Shown here in pieces: positions 56,155 through 64,000 of a stretch of DNA of 64,000 bases. The translations under genes were made by a program, and so were the position numbers. Under the pieces are notes generated by a model. That model worked only from the letters and a program-made list of their open reading frames with translations. It was not told the origin of the DNA and did no database searches. Position 1 is the stretch's first letter. Each line of letters starts with the position of its first letter. Source of the stretch: Balneatrix alpica DSM 16621 (GTDB taxonomy: Bacteria > Pseudomonadota > Gammaproteobacteria > Pseudomonadales > Balneatricaceae); contig NZ_KK211039.1 in NCBI RefSeq assembly GCF_000619885.1, positions 84,670 through 148,669 of the forward strand. The letters are read 5' to 3'.

Positions 56155-57312
56155 ATGGACTTTAACTTAACCGATGACCAGCAAGCCTTTGTGGACGCGG
56201 CCAGACAGTTCGCAATGGCGGAAATGGCTCCTCACGCTGCCGAGTGGGATCTGCAACAAACCTTTCCGGTTGAGGTGATACGTCAGGCAGGCGAAATGGG
56301 CTTTTGTGGCCTCTACACCCCTGAAGCTTACGGCGGCATGGGCTTGTCACGCTTGGATGCCAGCCTGGTATTCGAACAGTTAGCCATGGGCTGCACCTCG
56401 ACCACGGCCTATATCACCATTCACAACATGGTCACCTGGATGATCGCCAGCTTTGCCAAGCCTGAGGTGGCAGAAGAGTGGGTACCTGAGCTGGCGGTGG
56501 GGCAAAAACTGGGCTCCTATTGCCTGACTGAGCCTGGGGCTGGCTCTGATGCTGCCTCCTTGCGTACCAGCGCCCGTAAAGAGGGTGATGACTATGTGCT
56601 TAATGGTTCCAAGATGTTTATCTCCGGTGCCGGCTCGACCGATGTCTTGGTGGTGATGGCGCGCACCGGCGGCGAAGGCCCCAAGGGGATCTCTGCCTTC
56701 CTGGTGCCGGCCAATCTGCCCGGCATCATCTATGGTCGTAAAGAAGACAAAATGGGCTGGAACAGTCAGCCAACGCGCTTAATTACCTTTGAAGAGGTGC
56801 GCGTGCCTGCCCAATACCTGCTCGGTAGTGAAGGGGAAGGCTTTAAGTTCGCCATGAAAGGGCTGGATGGGGGGCGCATCAACATCGCCACCTGTTCCGT
56901 CGGTACCGCCCAGCAAGCGATTAATGAGGCCGTGCAGTATATGCACGAGCGTAAACAGTTTGGTAAGGAGCTGGGGCAATTCCAGGCCTTGCAATTCAAA
57001 ATCGCCGACATGGCGACTGAACTGGTCGCCGCACGGCAAATGGTGCGCCTGGCCGCCTTCAAGTTGGATGAAGGCCATAGCGACGCCACCACCTACTGCG
57101 CCATGGCCAAGCGTTTTGCCACGGATGTGGGCTTTAATGTTTGTAATGAAGCCCTGCAAATCTTTGGTGGCTACGGCTACATCAAGGAGTACCCGATGGA
57201 GCGTCACGTACGGGATAACCGGGTACATCAAATCCTGGAAGGCACCAACGAAATCATGCGGGTGATCATCGCCCGGCGCGTATTAATGGAAGGGGCAGCG
57301 GAGTTAGTCTGA
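56155..57312 (+). CDS. Acyl-CoA dehydrogenase (isobutyryl-CoA type)
   Basis: FAD-dependent dehydrogenase of 385 aa. Motifs are YCLTEPGAGSDAASLRTSA, LNGSKMFISGAGSTDVLVVM and the C-terminal IFGGYGYIKEYPMERHVRDN then LEGTNEIMRVIIARR, where the Glu of EGTNEI is the likely base. Its place between mmsA and an enoyl-CoA hydratase fits isobutyryl-CoA dehydrogenase, which makes methacrylyl-CoA. It is 85 bp after mmsA and overlaps the next gene by 1 base (TGATG). Confidence 0.9.
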   Translation: MDFNLTDDQQAFVDAARQFAMAEMAPHAAEWDLQQTFPVEVIRQAGEMGFCGLYTPEAYGGMGLSRLDASLVFEQLAMGCTSTTAYITIHNMVTWMIASFAKPEVAEEWVPELAVGQKLGSYCLTEPGAGSDAASLRTSARKEGDDYVLNGSKMFISGAGSTDVLVVMARTGGEGPKGISAFLVPANLPGIIYGRKEDKMGWNSQPTRLITFEEVRVPAQYLLGSEGEGFKFAMKGLDGGRINIATCSVGTAQQAINEAVQYMHERKQFGKELGQFQALQFKIADMATELVAARQMVRLAAFKLDEGHSDATTYCAMAKRFATDVGFNVCNEALQIFGGYGYIKEYPMERHVRDNRVHQILEGTNEIMRVIIARRVLMEGAAELV

Positions 57313-58088
57313 TGAGCGATAAACTGATTGTTGAAAAGCGCGGCCATGTGGCCCTGATCACTATGAATAACCCTCCGGCCAACACCTGGACCCAGGAAGG
57401 CCTGCAGGCACTCATCACGACCGTGACCGAGCTTAACCAGGACGACTCCATCTATGCCCTGGTATTGGTCAGTGACAGTGACAAGTTTTTCAGTGCCGGT
57501 GCGGACCTCAACCTCTTTGCCGATGGCAATAAAGAGCGGGCCTACACCATGGCACGCCTGTTTGGTGAAGCCTTTGAAACCCTGAGCGGCTTCCGTGGTG
57601 TTTCCATTGCGGCGATTAACGGCTGGTCAATGGGTGGCGGTTTGGAAGTGGCCCTGGCCTGTGATATTCGCATTGCCGAAGAAAAAGCCACCATGGCTCT
57701 GCCGGAGGCCAGTGTTGGCCTGTTGCCCTGCGCGGGTGGCACCCAGAACCTGACCCGCCTGGTCGGCGAAGGTTGGGCCAAGCGCATGATTCTCTGTGGC
57801 GAGCGGGTGAATGCCGGTAAAGCACTGGAAATTGGTCTGGTTGAAGAAGTGGTGGCCAATGGTCAGTCCCGTGAGGTAGCCCTGGCCCTGGCGGAGAAAG
57901 TTGGCGCCCAAAGTCCTAAAGCGGTGGCGGCCTGTAAGGTACTGGTTCAGCACACTCGCCAGGGTAGCCACAATGAGGCATTGCGGATGGAGCGTGAGCT
58001 CTTCCTTGACCTGTTCGATACCGAAGACCAGCAAGAAGGGGTCAATGCCTTCCTGCAGAAGCGTAAGCCCGAGTGGAAAAACCGCTAA
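57312..58088 (+). CDS. Enoyl-CoA hydratase (methacrylyl-CoA hydratase role)
   Basis: Crotonase-family hydratase of 258 aa. The oxyanion region is FFSAGADLNLF and NGWSMGGGLEVALACDIRIAE, and the second catalytic loop is ALPEASVGLLPCAGGTQNLTRL. In this position it should hydrate methacrylyl-CoA to 3-hydroxyisobutyryl-CoA. The start codon overlaps the dehydrogenase stop by one base, and the next gene follows after 12 bp. Confidence 0.9.
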   Translation: MSDKLIVEKRGHVALITMNNPPANTWTQEGLQALITTVTELNQDDSIYALVLVSDSDKFFSAGADLNLFADGNKERAYTMARLFGEAFETLSGFRGVSIAAINGWSMGGGLEVALACDIRIAEEKATMALPEASVGLLPCAGGTQNLTRLVGEGWAKRMILCGERVNAGKALEIGLVEEVVANGQSREVALALAEKVGAQSPKAVAACKVLVQHTRQGSHNEALRMERELFLDLFDTEDQQEGVNAFLQKRKPEWKNR

Positions 58089-58100
58089 GGAGAGCCAGCG

Positions 58101-59222
58101 ATGAGCGATAGCCCAGTCGTCTTTACCGAAGTGCCTCTGCAGGGGGGGTATGCCCTAGGGGTAGCGCGCCTGAATGCAGAAAAATCACTGAATGCCTTGA
58201 GCTTGGAGATGATCGAACTGCTGGCGGAGCAACTGCCCAAGTGGCAGGACGATCCACGAATTGCCGCCGTGTGGCTGGAAGGCACCGGGGAGAAAGCCTT
58301 CTGTGCCGGTGGCAATATCGTGCGCCTCTATGAGTCGATGCAAGAGCACGGTGAGCAGGCTAATCCCTATGCCGAGCGCTTCTTTACCCAGGAATATCAG
58401 GTCGATTACCTGATTCATACCTATCGCAAACCTTTGATTTGCTGGGGCCATGGCATTGTCATGGGGGGCGGACTGGGCTTGATGGCCGGGGCGAATTTCC
58501 GTGTGGTCACGGAAAAGTCCCGCATTGCCATGCCGGAAATCAGCATCGGTCTTTACCCCGACGTGGGGGGGACCTGGTTCCTGAACCGTATGCCCGGACG
58601 CACGGGCCTGTTTATGGGGCTGACCTCCTGCTCCATTAATGCCAGCGATGCGCTGTTTTTAGGCTTGGCGGATCGTTTTATCGCCCAGGAGCATAAAGCC
58701 GCCGTGCTGGCAGCCCTGGCCGATGCCAAATGGCAGGGCGAGACCAATGCGGATCAGCACCAGGTTAATACGGTGCTGCGCCAGTTTGAGCAGCAAAGCC
58801 AGGCGCTGTTGCCTGCCTCACCTGTGCGTGAGCATTACGATCTGATTAATCAGCTGATGGACCACGTTGAGGTAGCGGATATTCGCCGGGGTCTGGATCA
58901 ACTGCAAACGGATGATCCCTGGCTGCAAAAAGCCATCAAGGGTGCCCAGCATGGTAGCCCCAGCTCAGCGGTATTGATCAAAGCGCAGCTTGAGCGGGGT
59001 CGTCATTGGTCATTGAAGGAAACCTTCCAGCAGGAGCTGGCCCTGTCGGTCAACTGCTGTGGCAAGGGCGAGTTCCGCGAAGGCGTGCGTGCCCTGCTGA
59101 TTGAAAAAGACAACCAGCCTAAATGGCGTTTTGCCACCGTGGCAGAGGTCGATCCGGCCTTTATCGCCAGCTACTTCGTTAGCCCCTGGCAAGCAGACAA
59201 TCACCCCCTGGCCCAGCTATAA
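58101..59222 (+). CDS. 3-hydroxyisobutyryl-CoA hydrolase
   Basis: Releases CoA from 3-hydroxyisobutyryl-CoA, keeping toxic methacrylyl-CoA low; 373 aa. It is a crotonase-fold protein with the long C-terminal HIBCH region. Landmarks are KAFCAGGNIVRLYESM, CWGHGIVMGGGLGLMAGANFRV, MPEISIGLYPDVGGTWFLNRMPG and TSCSINASDALFLGLADRF. The C-terminal SLKETFQQELALSVNC is typical of HIBCH. It lies 12 bp after the hydratase gene. Confidence 0.92.
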   Translation: MSDSPVVFTEVPLQGGYALGVARLNAEKSLNALSLEMIELLAEQLPKWQDDPRIAAVWLEGTGEKAFCAGGNIVRLYESMQEHGEQANPYAERFFTQEYQVDYLIHTYRKPLICWGHGIVMGGGLGLMAGANFRVVTEKSRIAMPEISIGLYPDVGGTWFLNRMPGRTGLFMGLTSCSINASDALFLGLADRFIAQEHKAAVLAALADAKWQGETNADQHQVNTVLRQFEQQSQALLPASPVREHYDLINQLMDHVEVADIRRGLDQLQTDDPWLQKAIKGAQHGSPSSAVLIKAQLERGRHWSLKETFQQELALSVNCCGKGEFREGVRALLIEKDNQPKWRFATVAEVDPAFIASYFVSPWQADNHPLAQL

Positions 59223-59283
59223 GGCGCAGGGACCTCGTCGGCTAACCGACGGATGAACAGAATAAGTACAAAGGAGTTTCATC

Positions 59284-60171
59284 ATGGCAAAAGTAGGTTT
59301 TATCGGACTGGGTAATATGGGTGGCCCAATGGCGGTCAACCTGGTCAAGGCCGGGCATGAGGTGCGGGTATTTGACCTCTCCGCCGATGCCATGGCCAAA
59401 GTGGTGGAAGTCGGTGGCCAGGCGGCGGGTTCGGCAGAGTCTGCTGTCGTGGGGGCAGAGGTGGTGGTGTCCATGCTGCCTGCCGGTGTGCATGTGGAAG
59501 GGCTATTTGTTAGCCGCGACAAGCTGTTTAGCAAGATGACCCCCGGCACCCTGGTGATCGATTCCAGCACCATTGATGCGGCCACCGCGCAACAGGTTGC
59601 GGCCAAAGCGACCGAATTCGGGGTGACCTTTATTGATGCCCCTGTTTCCGGTGGCACCGCAGGGGCCGCCGCTGGCACCCTGACCTTTATTGTTGGCGGC
59701 CCGGAAGAGGCCTTCAACCGCGCCAAGCCGCTGCTGGAATGCATGGGGAAGAATATTTTCCATGCCGGTGATGTTGGGGCAGGGCAGATTGCCAAAGTAT
59801 GTAACAACATGATGCTTGGTATCCTGATGGCCGGTACGGCAGAAGCGCTGAACCTGGGCATCAAAAATGGTCTTGATCCCAAAGTGCTGTCGGACATCAT
59901 GCTGAAAAGCTCTGGCCGTAACTGGGCGCTGGAACTGTACAACCCCGTTCCTGGGGTGATGGAAAATGTGCCCGCCAGCCGTGACTACCAGGGTGGCTTT
60001 ATGGTCGATCTGATGGTGAAAGACCTGGGGCTGGCGCTGGAAACCAGCATCAAGAGCCAGTCCAGCACGCCGATGGGTTCACTGGCGCGTAATCTCTTTA
60101 GTCTGCATGCCAAGCAGGGGCAGGGTAAGTTGGACTTCTCCAGCATTTACCAGTTCTTCAAGCAGTCTTAA
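59284..60171 (+). CDS. mmsB: 3-hydroxyisobutyrate dehydrogenase
   Basis: NAD-dependent dehydrogenase of 295 aa that gives methylmalonate semialdehyde, the substrate of MmsA. The N-terminal Rossmann motif is VGFIGLGNMGGPMAVNLVKAG, followed by the family patterns FIDAPVSGGTAGAAAGTLTF and GAGQIAKVCNNMMLGI (catalytic Lys region). The C-terminal helical half is usual. AAGGAG lies before the ATG. It is 61 bp after the hydrolase gene. Confidence 0.94.
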   Translation: MAKVGFIGLGNMGGPMAVNLVKAGHEVRVFDLSADAMAKVVEVGGQAAGSAESAVVGAEVVVSMLPAGVHVEGLFVSRDKLFSKMTPGTLVIDSSTIDAATAQQVAAKATEFGVTFIDAPVSGGTAGAAAGTLTFIVGGPEEAFNRAKPLLECMGKNIFHAGDVGAGQIAKVCNNMMLGILMAGTAEALNLGIKNGLDPKVLSDIMLKSSGRNWALELYNPVPGVMENVPASRDYQGGFMVDLMVKDLGLALETSIKSQSSTPMGSLARNLFSLHAKQGQGKLDFSSIYQFFKQS

Positions 60172-60191
60172 GCCCTAATCTGTGAAGACAC

Positions 60192-60215
60192 CAGGGCCGG
60201 CTATTGCTGGCCCTG
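60192..60215. terminator. Hairpin between mmsB and the acyl-CoA synthetase gene
   Basis: CAGGGCC pairs with GGCCCTG around a 10-nt loop with an inner GC pair. There is no U-run; it may lower expression of the two genes beyond it. Confidence 0.35.
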
Positions 60216-60243
60216 ACCCCATAACAATAACAAGGTCAAAACG

Positions 60244-62139
60244 ATGAACTACCAAAGCCTCTATCAAGCCTCGGTGGATAACCCCGAAGCCTTCTGGGCC
60301 GAGCAGGCCGGATTGATCAAATGGTTTACCCCGCCTAGCCAGATTTTACGGCAGGAAAGTAATGGCAGCCATCGCTGGTATGAGGATGGTGAACTGAACA
60401 CCTGCTACCTGGCGCTGGATTACCAAATCGAACAAGGACGCGGCGAACAGGTCGCCCTCTATTACGATTCTCCGGTTACCGGTGCAAAAGAAGCCATCAG
60501 CTATAACCAGCTGTTGGCGCGGGTGCAGCGTTTTGCTGCCGCTCTGCAAAGCCAGGGGATTGAGAAGGGAGATCGGGTCGTCATTTACATGCCCATGGTG
60601 CCAGAGGCCGCCGTGGCGATGTTGGCTTGTGCCCGCTTAGGTGCGATTCACTCCGTGGTGTTTGGTGGTTTTGCCCCGAATGAACTGGCGATACGCATTA
60701 ACGATGCCAGCCCCAAACTGGTGTTGACCGCCTCCTGCGGGATTGAATTCACAAAAGTTATTGAATACAAACCCCTGGTGGATGAGGCCATCGAACTGGC
60801 CCAACACAAACCACAAAAGGTGATCGTGCTACAGCGGCCACAGGTTAAGGCCAGCTTACAAGCGGGCCGTGACCTGGACTGGTACCAGTGCCAGCAAGGG
60901 CTGGAAACCGCCAAGGTGACTCCTGTGCCGGTACGCGCCAATGATCCTCTGTATATTCTCTATACCTCCGGCACCACTGGCCTGCCCAAGGGCGTGGTGC
61001 GGGACAACGGTGGCCATGCGGTGGCACTGCGCTTTGCTCTGCAGAATATCTACGGCATGCAGCCTGGGGATGTATGGTGGGGGGCCTCCGACATTGGCTG
61101 GGTCGTGGGGCACTCCTTTATTGTGTATGGCCCTTTGATGGGCGGTTGCTCCGCTATCTTCTTTGAAGGCAAACCGGTACGCACACCGGATGCCGGCACC
61201 TTCTGGCGGGTGATCAGTGAATACAAGGTAAACGGTATGTTTGCCGCCCCCACCGCCTTCCGTGCCATTCGCAAAGAGGATCCGGAAGGGGAACTGCTCA
61301 AACAATATGACACCTCCAGCCTGCGCTTTATGTTTGTGGCAGGGGAGAAACTCGATTCTTCCACCTATCAATGGTTATCCGAGCGCCTGCAGGTGCCGGT
61401 GGTGGACCATTGGTGGCAAACCGAAACCGGTTGGCCCGTTACCGCACCGCTGATGGGGGTTGATCCCATGCCTGCTCGTTTGGGCTCCACCTGCGTGCCG
61501 GTGCCCGGCTTTGATGTACAGGTGCTGGATAGTCAGGGCAATCGCCTGGGGGCTGACGAGGCAGGCTACATTGTCGTCAAGCTGCCCCTGCCCCCAGGGG
61601 TGACCCAGACCGTCTGGAATAATCCCCAGCGCTACGTTGACTCCTACCTCAGCCGTTTTAATGGTTACTACCATACCGGTGATGGTGGCTATAAAGATGC
61701 CGATGGCTATGTCTATATCACCGGGCGAACCGATGATGTGATTAACGTATCGGGCCATCGTCTTTCCACCGGGGAAATGGAAGAGTGTGTCTCTGCCCAT
61801 CCTGCCGTGGCAGAGTGCGCGGTGATTGCCGTGGCGGACGAGCTGAAAGGGCATGTGCCGGTGGGGCTGGTGGTACTCAAAGCCGATGCTGAGATTGACG
61901 AGGCTGCGCTGCAAGCGGAGCTGGTGGCCAAGGTGCGCAAAGATATCGGCGCGCTGGCCTGCTTCCAGAAGGCGATCGTGGTGCCCCGCTTACCCAAGAC
62001 ACGCTCCGGCAAGATTTTGCGGGCGATCCTGCGCAAAATAGCCGATGCGGAGCCCTACTCCACGCCCTCAACCATTGATGATGAAAGCATTCTGCCGGAA
62101 ATTACCGAGCTCATGGCCCAAGGCGGAGTGCGTCGATAA
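60244..62139 (+). CDS. Propionyl-CoA synthetase-like AMP-forming ligase
   Basis: Acyl-CoA synthetase of 631 aa, Acs/PrpE family. Motifs are LYTSGTTGLPKGVVRDNGGH (P-loop), WWQTETGWPVTAPLMG, YYHTGDGGYKDADGYVYITGR and SGKILRAILRKIAD with the A10 lysine. The N-terminal domain is of Acs type (DNPEAFWAEQAGLIKWFTP). By context it may activate isobutyrate or propionate to its CoA ester, linking short acids to the valine route, but specificity is not visible. It is 72 bp after mmsB. Confidence 0.85.
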   Translation: MNYQSLYQASVDNPEAFWAEQAGLIKWFTPPSQILRQESNGSHRWYEDGELNTCYLALDYQIEQGRGEQVALYYDSPVTGAKEAISYNQLLARVQRFAAALQSQGIEKGDRVVIYMPMVPEAAVAMLACARLGAIHSVVFGGFAPNELAIRINDASPKLVLTASCGIEFTKVIEYKPLVDEAIELAQHKPQKVIVLQRPQVKASLQAGRDLDWYQCQQGLETAKVTPVPVRANDPLYILYTSGTTGLPKGVVRDNGGHAVALRFALQNIYGMQPGDVWWGASDIGWVVGHSFIVYGPLMGGCSAIFFEGKPVRTPDAGTFWRVISEYKVNGMFAAPTAFRAIRKEDPEGELLKQYDTSSLRFMFVAGEKLDSSTYQWLSERLQVPVVDHWWQTETGWPVTAPLMGVDPMPARLGSTCVPVPGFDVQVLDSQGNRLGADEAGYIVVKLPLPPGVTQTVWNNPQRYVDSYLSRFNGYYHTGDGGYKDADGYVYITGRTDDVINVSGHRLSTGEMEECVSAHPAVAECAVIAVADELKGHVPVGLVVLKADAEIDEAALQAELVAKVRKDIGALACFQKAIVVPRLPKTRSGKILRAILRKIADAEPYSTPSTIDDESILPEITELMAQGGVRR

Positions 62140-62183
62140 TACCCGTGCGCCCTTCAGCGGGCGCTTGAATAATGGAAACTGCT

Positions 62184-62945
62184 ATGCAAATCAAAGACTC
62201 TGTATTCGCGATTACCGGTGGTGCCCAAGGCCTGGGCCGTGCCATGGCCATGCGCTTTGCCCGTCAAGGCGGCCATGTCGCCCTGATCGACCTCAACCCC
62301 GAGCGTCTGCAGGCTACCGTTGCGGAATGTGAAGCTCTGGGTGTGCAAGCGCGTGCCTATGTGTGCAACATCAGCGAAGAAGCTCAGGTCGAACAGACCT
62401 TTGCCCAGATCAAGTCCGACTTTGGCCAGCTCAACGGGCTGATCAATAACGCCGGTTTAATGCGTGACGGCATGCTGATCAAAGTCAAAGACGGTCAGTT
62501 GTTGGACAAAATGTCCTATGAGCAGTTTACCAGCGTGATCAACGTCAACCTGGTGGGGAGCTTCCTCTGTGGTCGTGAAGCCGCTGCCATCATGGCCACC
62601 CAGGGTAAGGGTGGGGTGATTATCAATATTTCCTCCGTCTCCCGCGCGGGCAACATGGGGCAGAGCAACTACTCCGCCTCCAAAGCGGCGGTTGCCACCA
62701 TGGTAGTGACCTGGGCACGGGAACTGGCCCGTCACGGCATCCGCGTAGCTGGCATCGCCCCTGGGGTGATTGCCACCGACATGACCGCACAGATGAAACC
62801 CGAAGCCATCGAACGGATGAAGCAAGCCATTCCCGCTGGCCGTTTGGGCGACCAGGATGAACTGGCCCATAGCGCCCAATACATTATTGAGAATGACTAC
62901 TTCACTGGCCGGATAATTGAAATGGACGGTGGCCTACGGGTCTAA
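62184..62945 (+). CDS. Short-chain dehydrogenase/reductase
   Basis: NAD(P)-dependent oxidoreductase of 253 aa (FabG-like). The cofactor motif is TGGAQGLGRAMA, NNAG is at about 90, and the catalytic triad is Ser (ISSVSRAG), Tyr and Lys (YSASKAAV). The substrate may be a 3-hydroxyacyl-CoA or short oxo-acid of this pathway. ATG 62184 has GGAAA before it; ATG 62172 does not. It is the last gene of the cluster. Confidence 0.87.
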   Translation: MQIKDSVFAITGGAQGLGRAMAMRFARQGGHVALIDLNPERLQATVAECEALGVQARAYVCNISEEAQVEQTFAQIKSDFGQLNGLINNAGLMRDGMLIKVKDGQLLDKMSYEQFTSVINVNLVGSFLCGREAAAIMATQGKGGVIINISSVSRAGNMGQSNYSASKAAVATMVVTWARELARHGIRVAGIAPGVIATDMTAQMKPEAIERMKQAIPAGRLGDQDELAHSAQYIIENDYFTGRIIEMDGGLRV

Positions 62946-63072
62946 CCTTGCGGGCGGCTTGCCGCCTAACTGAACCTTGGCAGGGTGACCCCTGCCTGGG
63001 TGGTGAGGATGCTAGCCATCCTGACCTTCCTCCTTGCTTACCTGCCAGGACGGCGGCGTAAGGCTCCAAGCT

Positions 63073-63096
63073 ACCGGGGGTGACCCCGGTTTTTTT
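63073..63096 (+). terminator. Intrinsic terminator of the valine cluster
   Basis: ACCGGGG pairs with CCCCGGT around GTGA, followed directly by a T-run (63090-63096). Confidence 0.85.
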
Positions 63097-63125
63097 GTGC
63101 CCTGAAAAAGGCGAGTCAAAGCGGG

Positions 63126-64000
63126 ATGACTGATTGCATAAGTGGCAGTGAAGCTGGCGATTACCGTATTCATCGCCGTGGTGCTTTTCTGAGCTGCCTA
63201 TGCGGCAGTGAAGGTCCAGGTTCATTAGAAAGTATCGTTCCCATTTTTCTGAGCTGCCTATGCGGCAGTGAAGAGAACGAACCTGAGCGGCCAGAGGGTC
63301 GGCCGTTTCTGAGCTGCCTATGCGGCAGTGAAGCAGTGAATTGACCAGGCCGATCAGTTTTTGCATTTCTGAGCTGCCTATGCGGCAGTGAAGACATGGC
63401 CATTCGTGAAGCCATTCCGGTGTAATTTCTGAGCTGCCTATGCGGCAGTGAAGTTGCCGGAGAAACTGGAACCGTTTTCTTCAGCTTTCTGAGCTGCCTA
63501 TGCGGCAGTGAAGGCAATCAGGCTAGCGCCACTGTTGACGTTTCTTTTCTGAGCTGCCTATGCGGCAGTGAAGGGTTCCGTTTTCGCGCTTCATAGTTTC
63601 ACCTTTTTCTGAGCTGCCTATGCGGCAGTGAAGATGCGGGAAGTGGAACGCATGTATTACGACGATTTCTGAGCTGCCTATGCGGCAGTGAAGCCCTGTT
63701 TCTGTGATTGAGGAATACGACTCATTTTCTGAGCTGCCTATGCGGCAGTGAAGTGCACTGGTTCTAATTTCTCGGCCAGCGTGCGTTTCTGAGCTGCCTA
63801 TGCGGCAGTGAAGACCACCCCACCGAAGCTGAACTTTACCCGGCTTTTCTGAGCTGCCTATGCGGCAGTGAAGCCCGATGCCCGATACTGGTCACATCAG
63901 AACGATTTCTGAGCTGCCTATGCGGCAGTGAAGATGACTGACGAAGAGGTCATTGCTCATTTTGAGTTTCTGAGCTGCCTATGCGGCAGTGAAGGCGGAT
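63126..64000 (-). CRISPR. Type I-F CRISPR array (continues past right edge)
   Basis: Fourteen identical 28-bp repeats at 63186, 63246, then every 60 bp to 63906, and one at 63967, plus a degenerate repeat at 63126-63153 (17 of 28 matches). Spacers are 32 bp, except 33 bp before the last visible repeat. On the minus strand each repeat starts CTTCACTGCC, forms a CTGCC/GGCAG hairpin around GCATA, and ends GCAGCTCAGAAA, the I-F type; the usual first G is C. The handle would be CUCAGAAA. The degenerate repeat at the left marks the leader-distal end, so transcription should come from the right, where the leader and cas genes are expected. Confidence 0.95.

Noticed and set aside
62946..63125. CRISPR leader on the left side of the array
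   Set aside because: The adjacent repeat is degenerate and a plus-strand terminator fills the region; both point to the leader-distal end.
62902..63517. Two open frames with repeated SLPHRQLRK-type peptides
   Set aside because: They are translations of the CRISPR repeats and spacers; the periodic peptide mirrors the 60-bp period and there is no start context.

Overview
The window looks like chromosome of a free-living, probably aquatic gammaproteobacterium. The gloB-yafS-rnhA-dnaQ order next to mltD is a classical gammaproteobacterial neighbourhood. There are also a yejAB operon start, rdgC, a liu (leucine) operon headed by a MerR-type LiuR, an mms (valine) cluster, many c-di-GMP proteins and a type I-F CRISPR array. 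Genes are dense, with moderate GC content. I cannot name a species; an Oceanospirillales-like lineage is a guess. No tRNA, rRNA, insertion sequence or prophage was recognised.

Layout. 1-2282: start of a yej-type peptide ABC importer operon, cut by the left edge. 2373-7713: mltD and gloB on the minus strand, divergent from yafS-rnhA-dnaQ and a 2-hydroxyacid dehydrogenase. 7751-16357: mixed housekeeping and transport genes (SulP, YigZ, CDF, BASS, RdgC, MsrA, a thioesterase) and an HD-GYP protein whose key residues are eroded. 16690-23484: a BMP-type nucleoside ABC importer (four genes), then a strong terminator, then an HTH-kinase fusion (PsuK-like) and PsuG; together they suggest pseudouridine import and breakdown. 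23524-25814: LysR regulator, EamA transporter, tautomerase and DUF1289 protein. 25925-29706: a histidine kinase, a single-domain response regulator and a REC-GGDEF-EAL protein in one tight operon. 29830-35414: PLP enzyme, lipoprotein, Sui1, RluA-type synthase and two tandem EAL-HDOD paralogues. 35465-37428: a bufferin-type cluster (Cys-rich precursor BufA, MNIO/DUF692 BufB, DUF2063 BufC), followed by an RHH protein, a PfpI protein and two orphan small genes.

39396-49397 is the liu operon, read leftward: liuR, liuA, liuB, liuC, liuD, liuE, acetoacetyl-CoA synthetase and a methyltransferase. It turns isovaleryl-CoA into acetyl-CoA plus acetoacetyl-CoA. Two 16-bp palindromic sites lie upstream of liuR, and a third copy lies in front of the thiolase at 52308, which would finish the route. 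Between them is a periplasmic binding protein and diguanylate cyclase pair (49627-52082). 53538-62945 is the valine/isobutyrate cluster: an MmsR-like AraC regulator, mmsA, acyl-CoA dehydrogenase, enoyl-CoA hydratase, 3-hydroxyisobutyryl-CoA hydrolase, mmsB, an acyl-CoA synthetase and an SDR. The window ends inside a type I-F CRISPR array (63126 to edge). A degenerate repeat marks its leader-distal end, so the leader and any cas genes should lie to the right.

Best leads are the bufferin cluster, the binding-protein/cyclase pair, the pseudouridine import cluster, the eroded HD-GYP protein and the shared LiuR-like operators. None of these is proven new from sequence alone.
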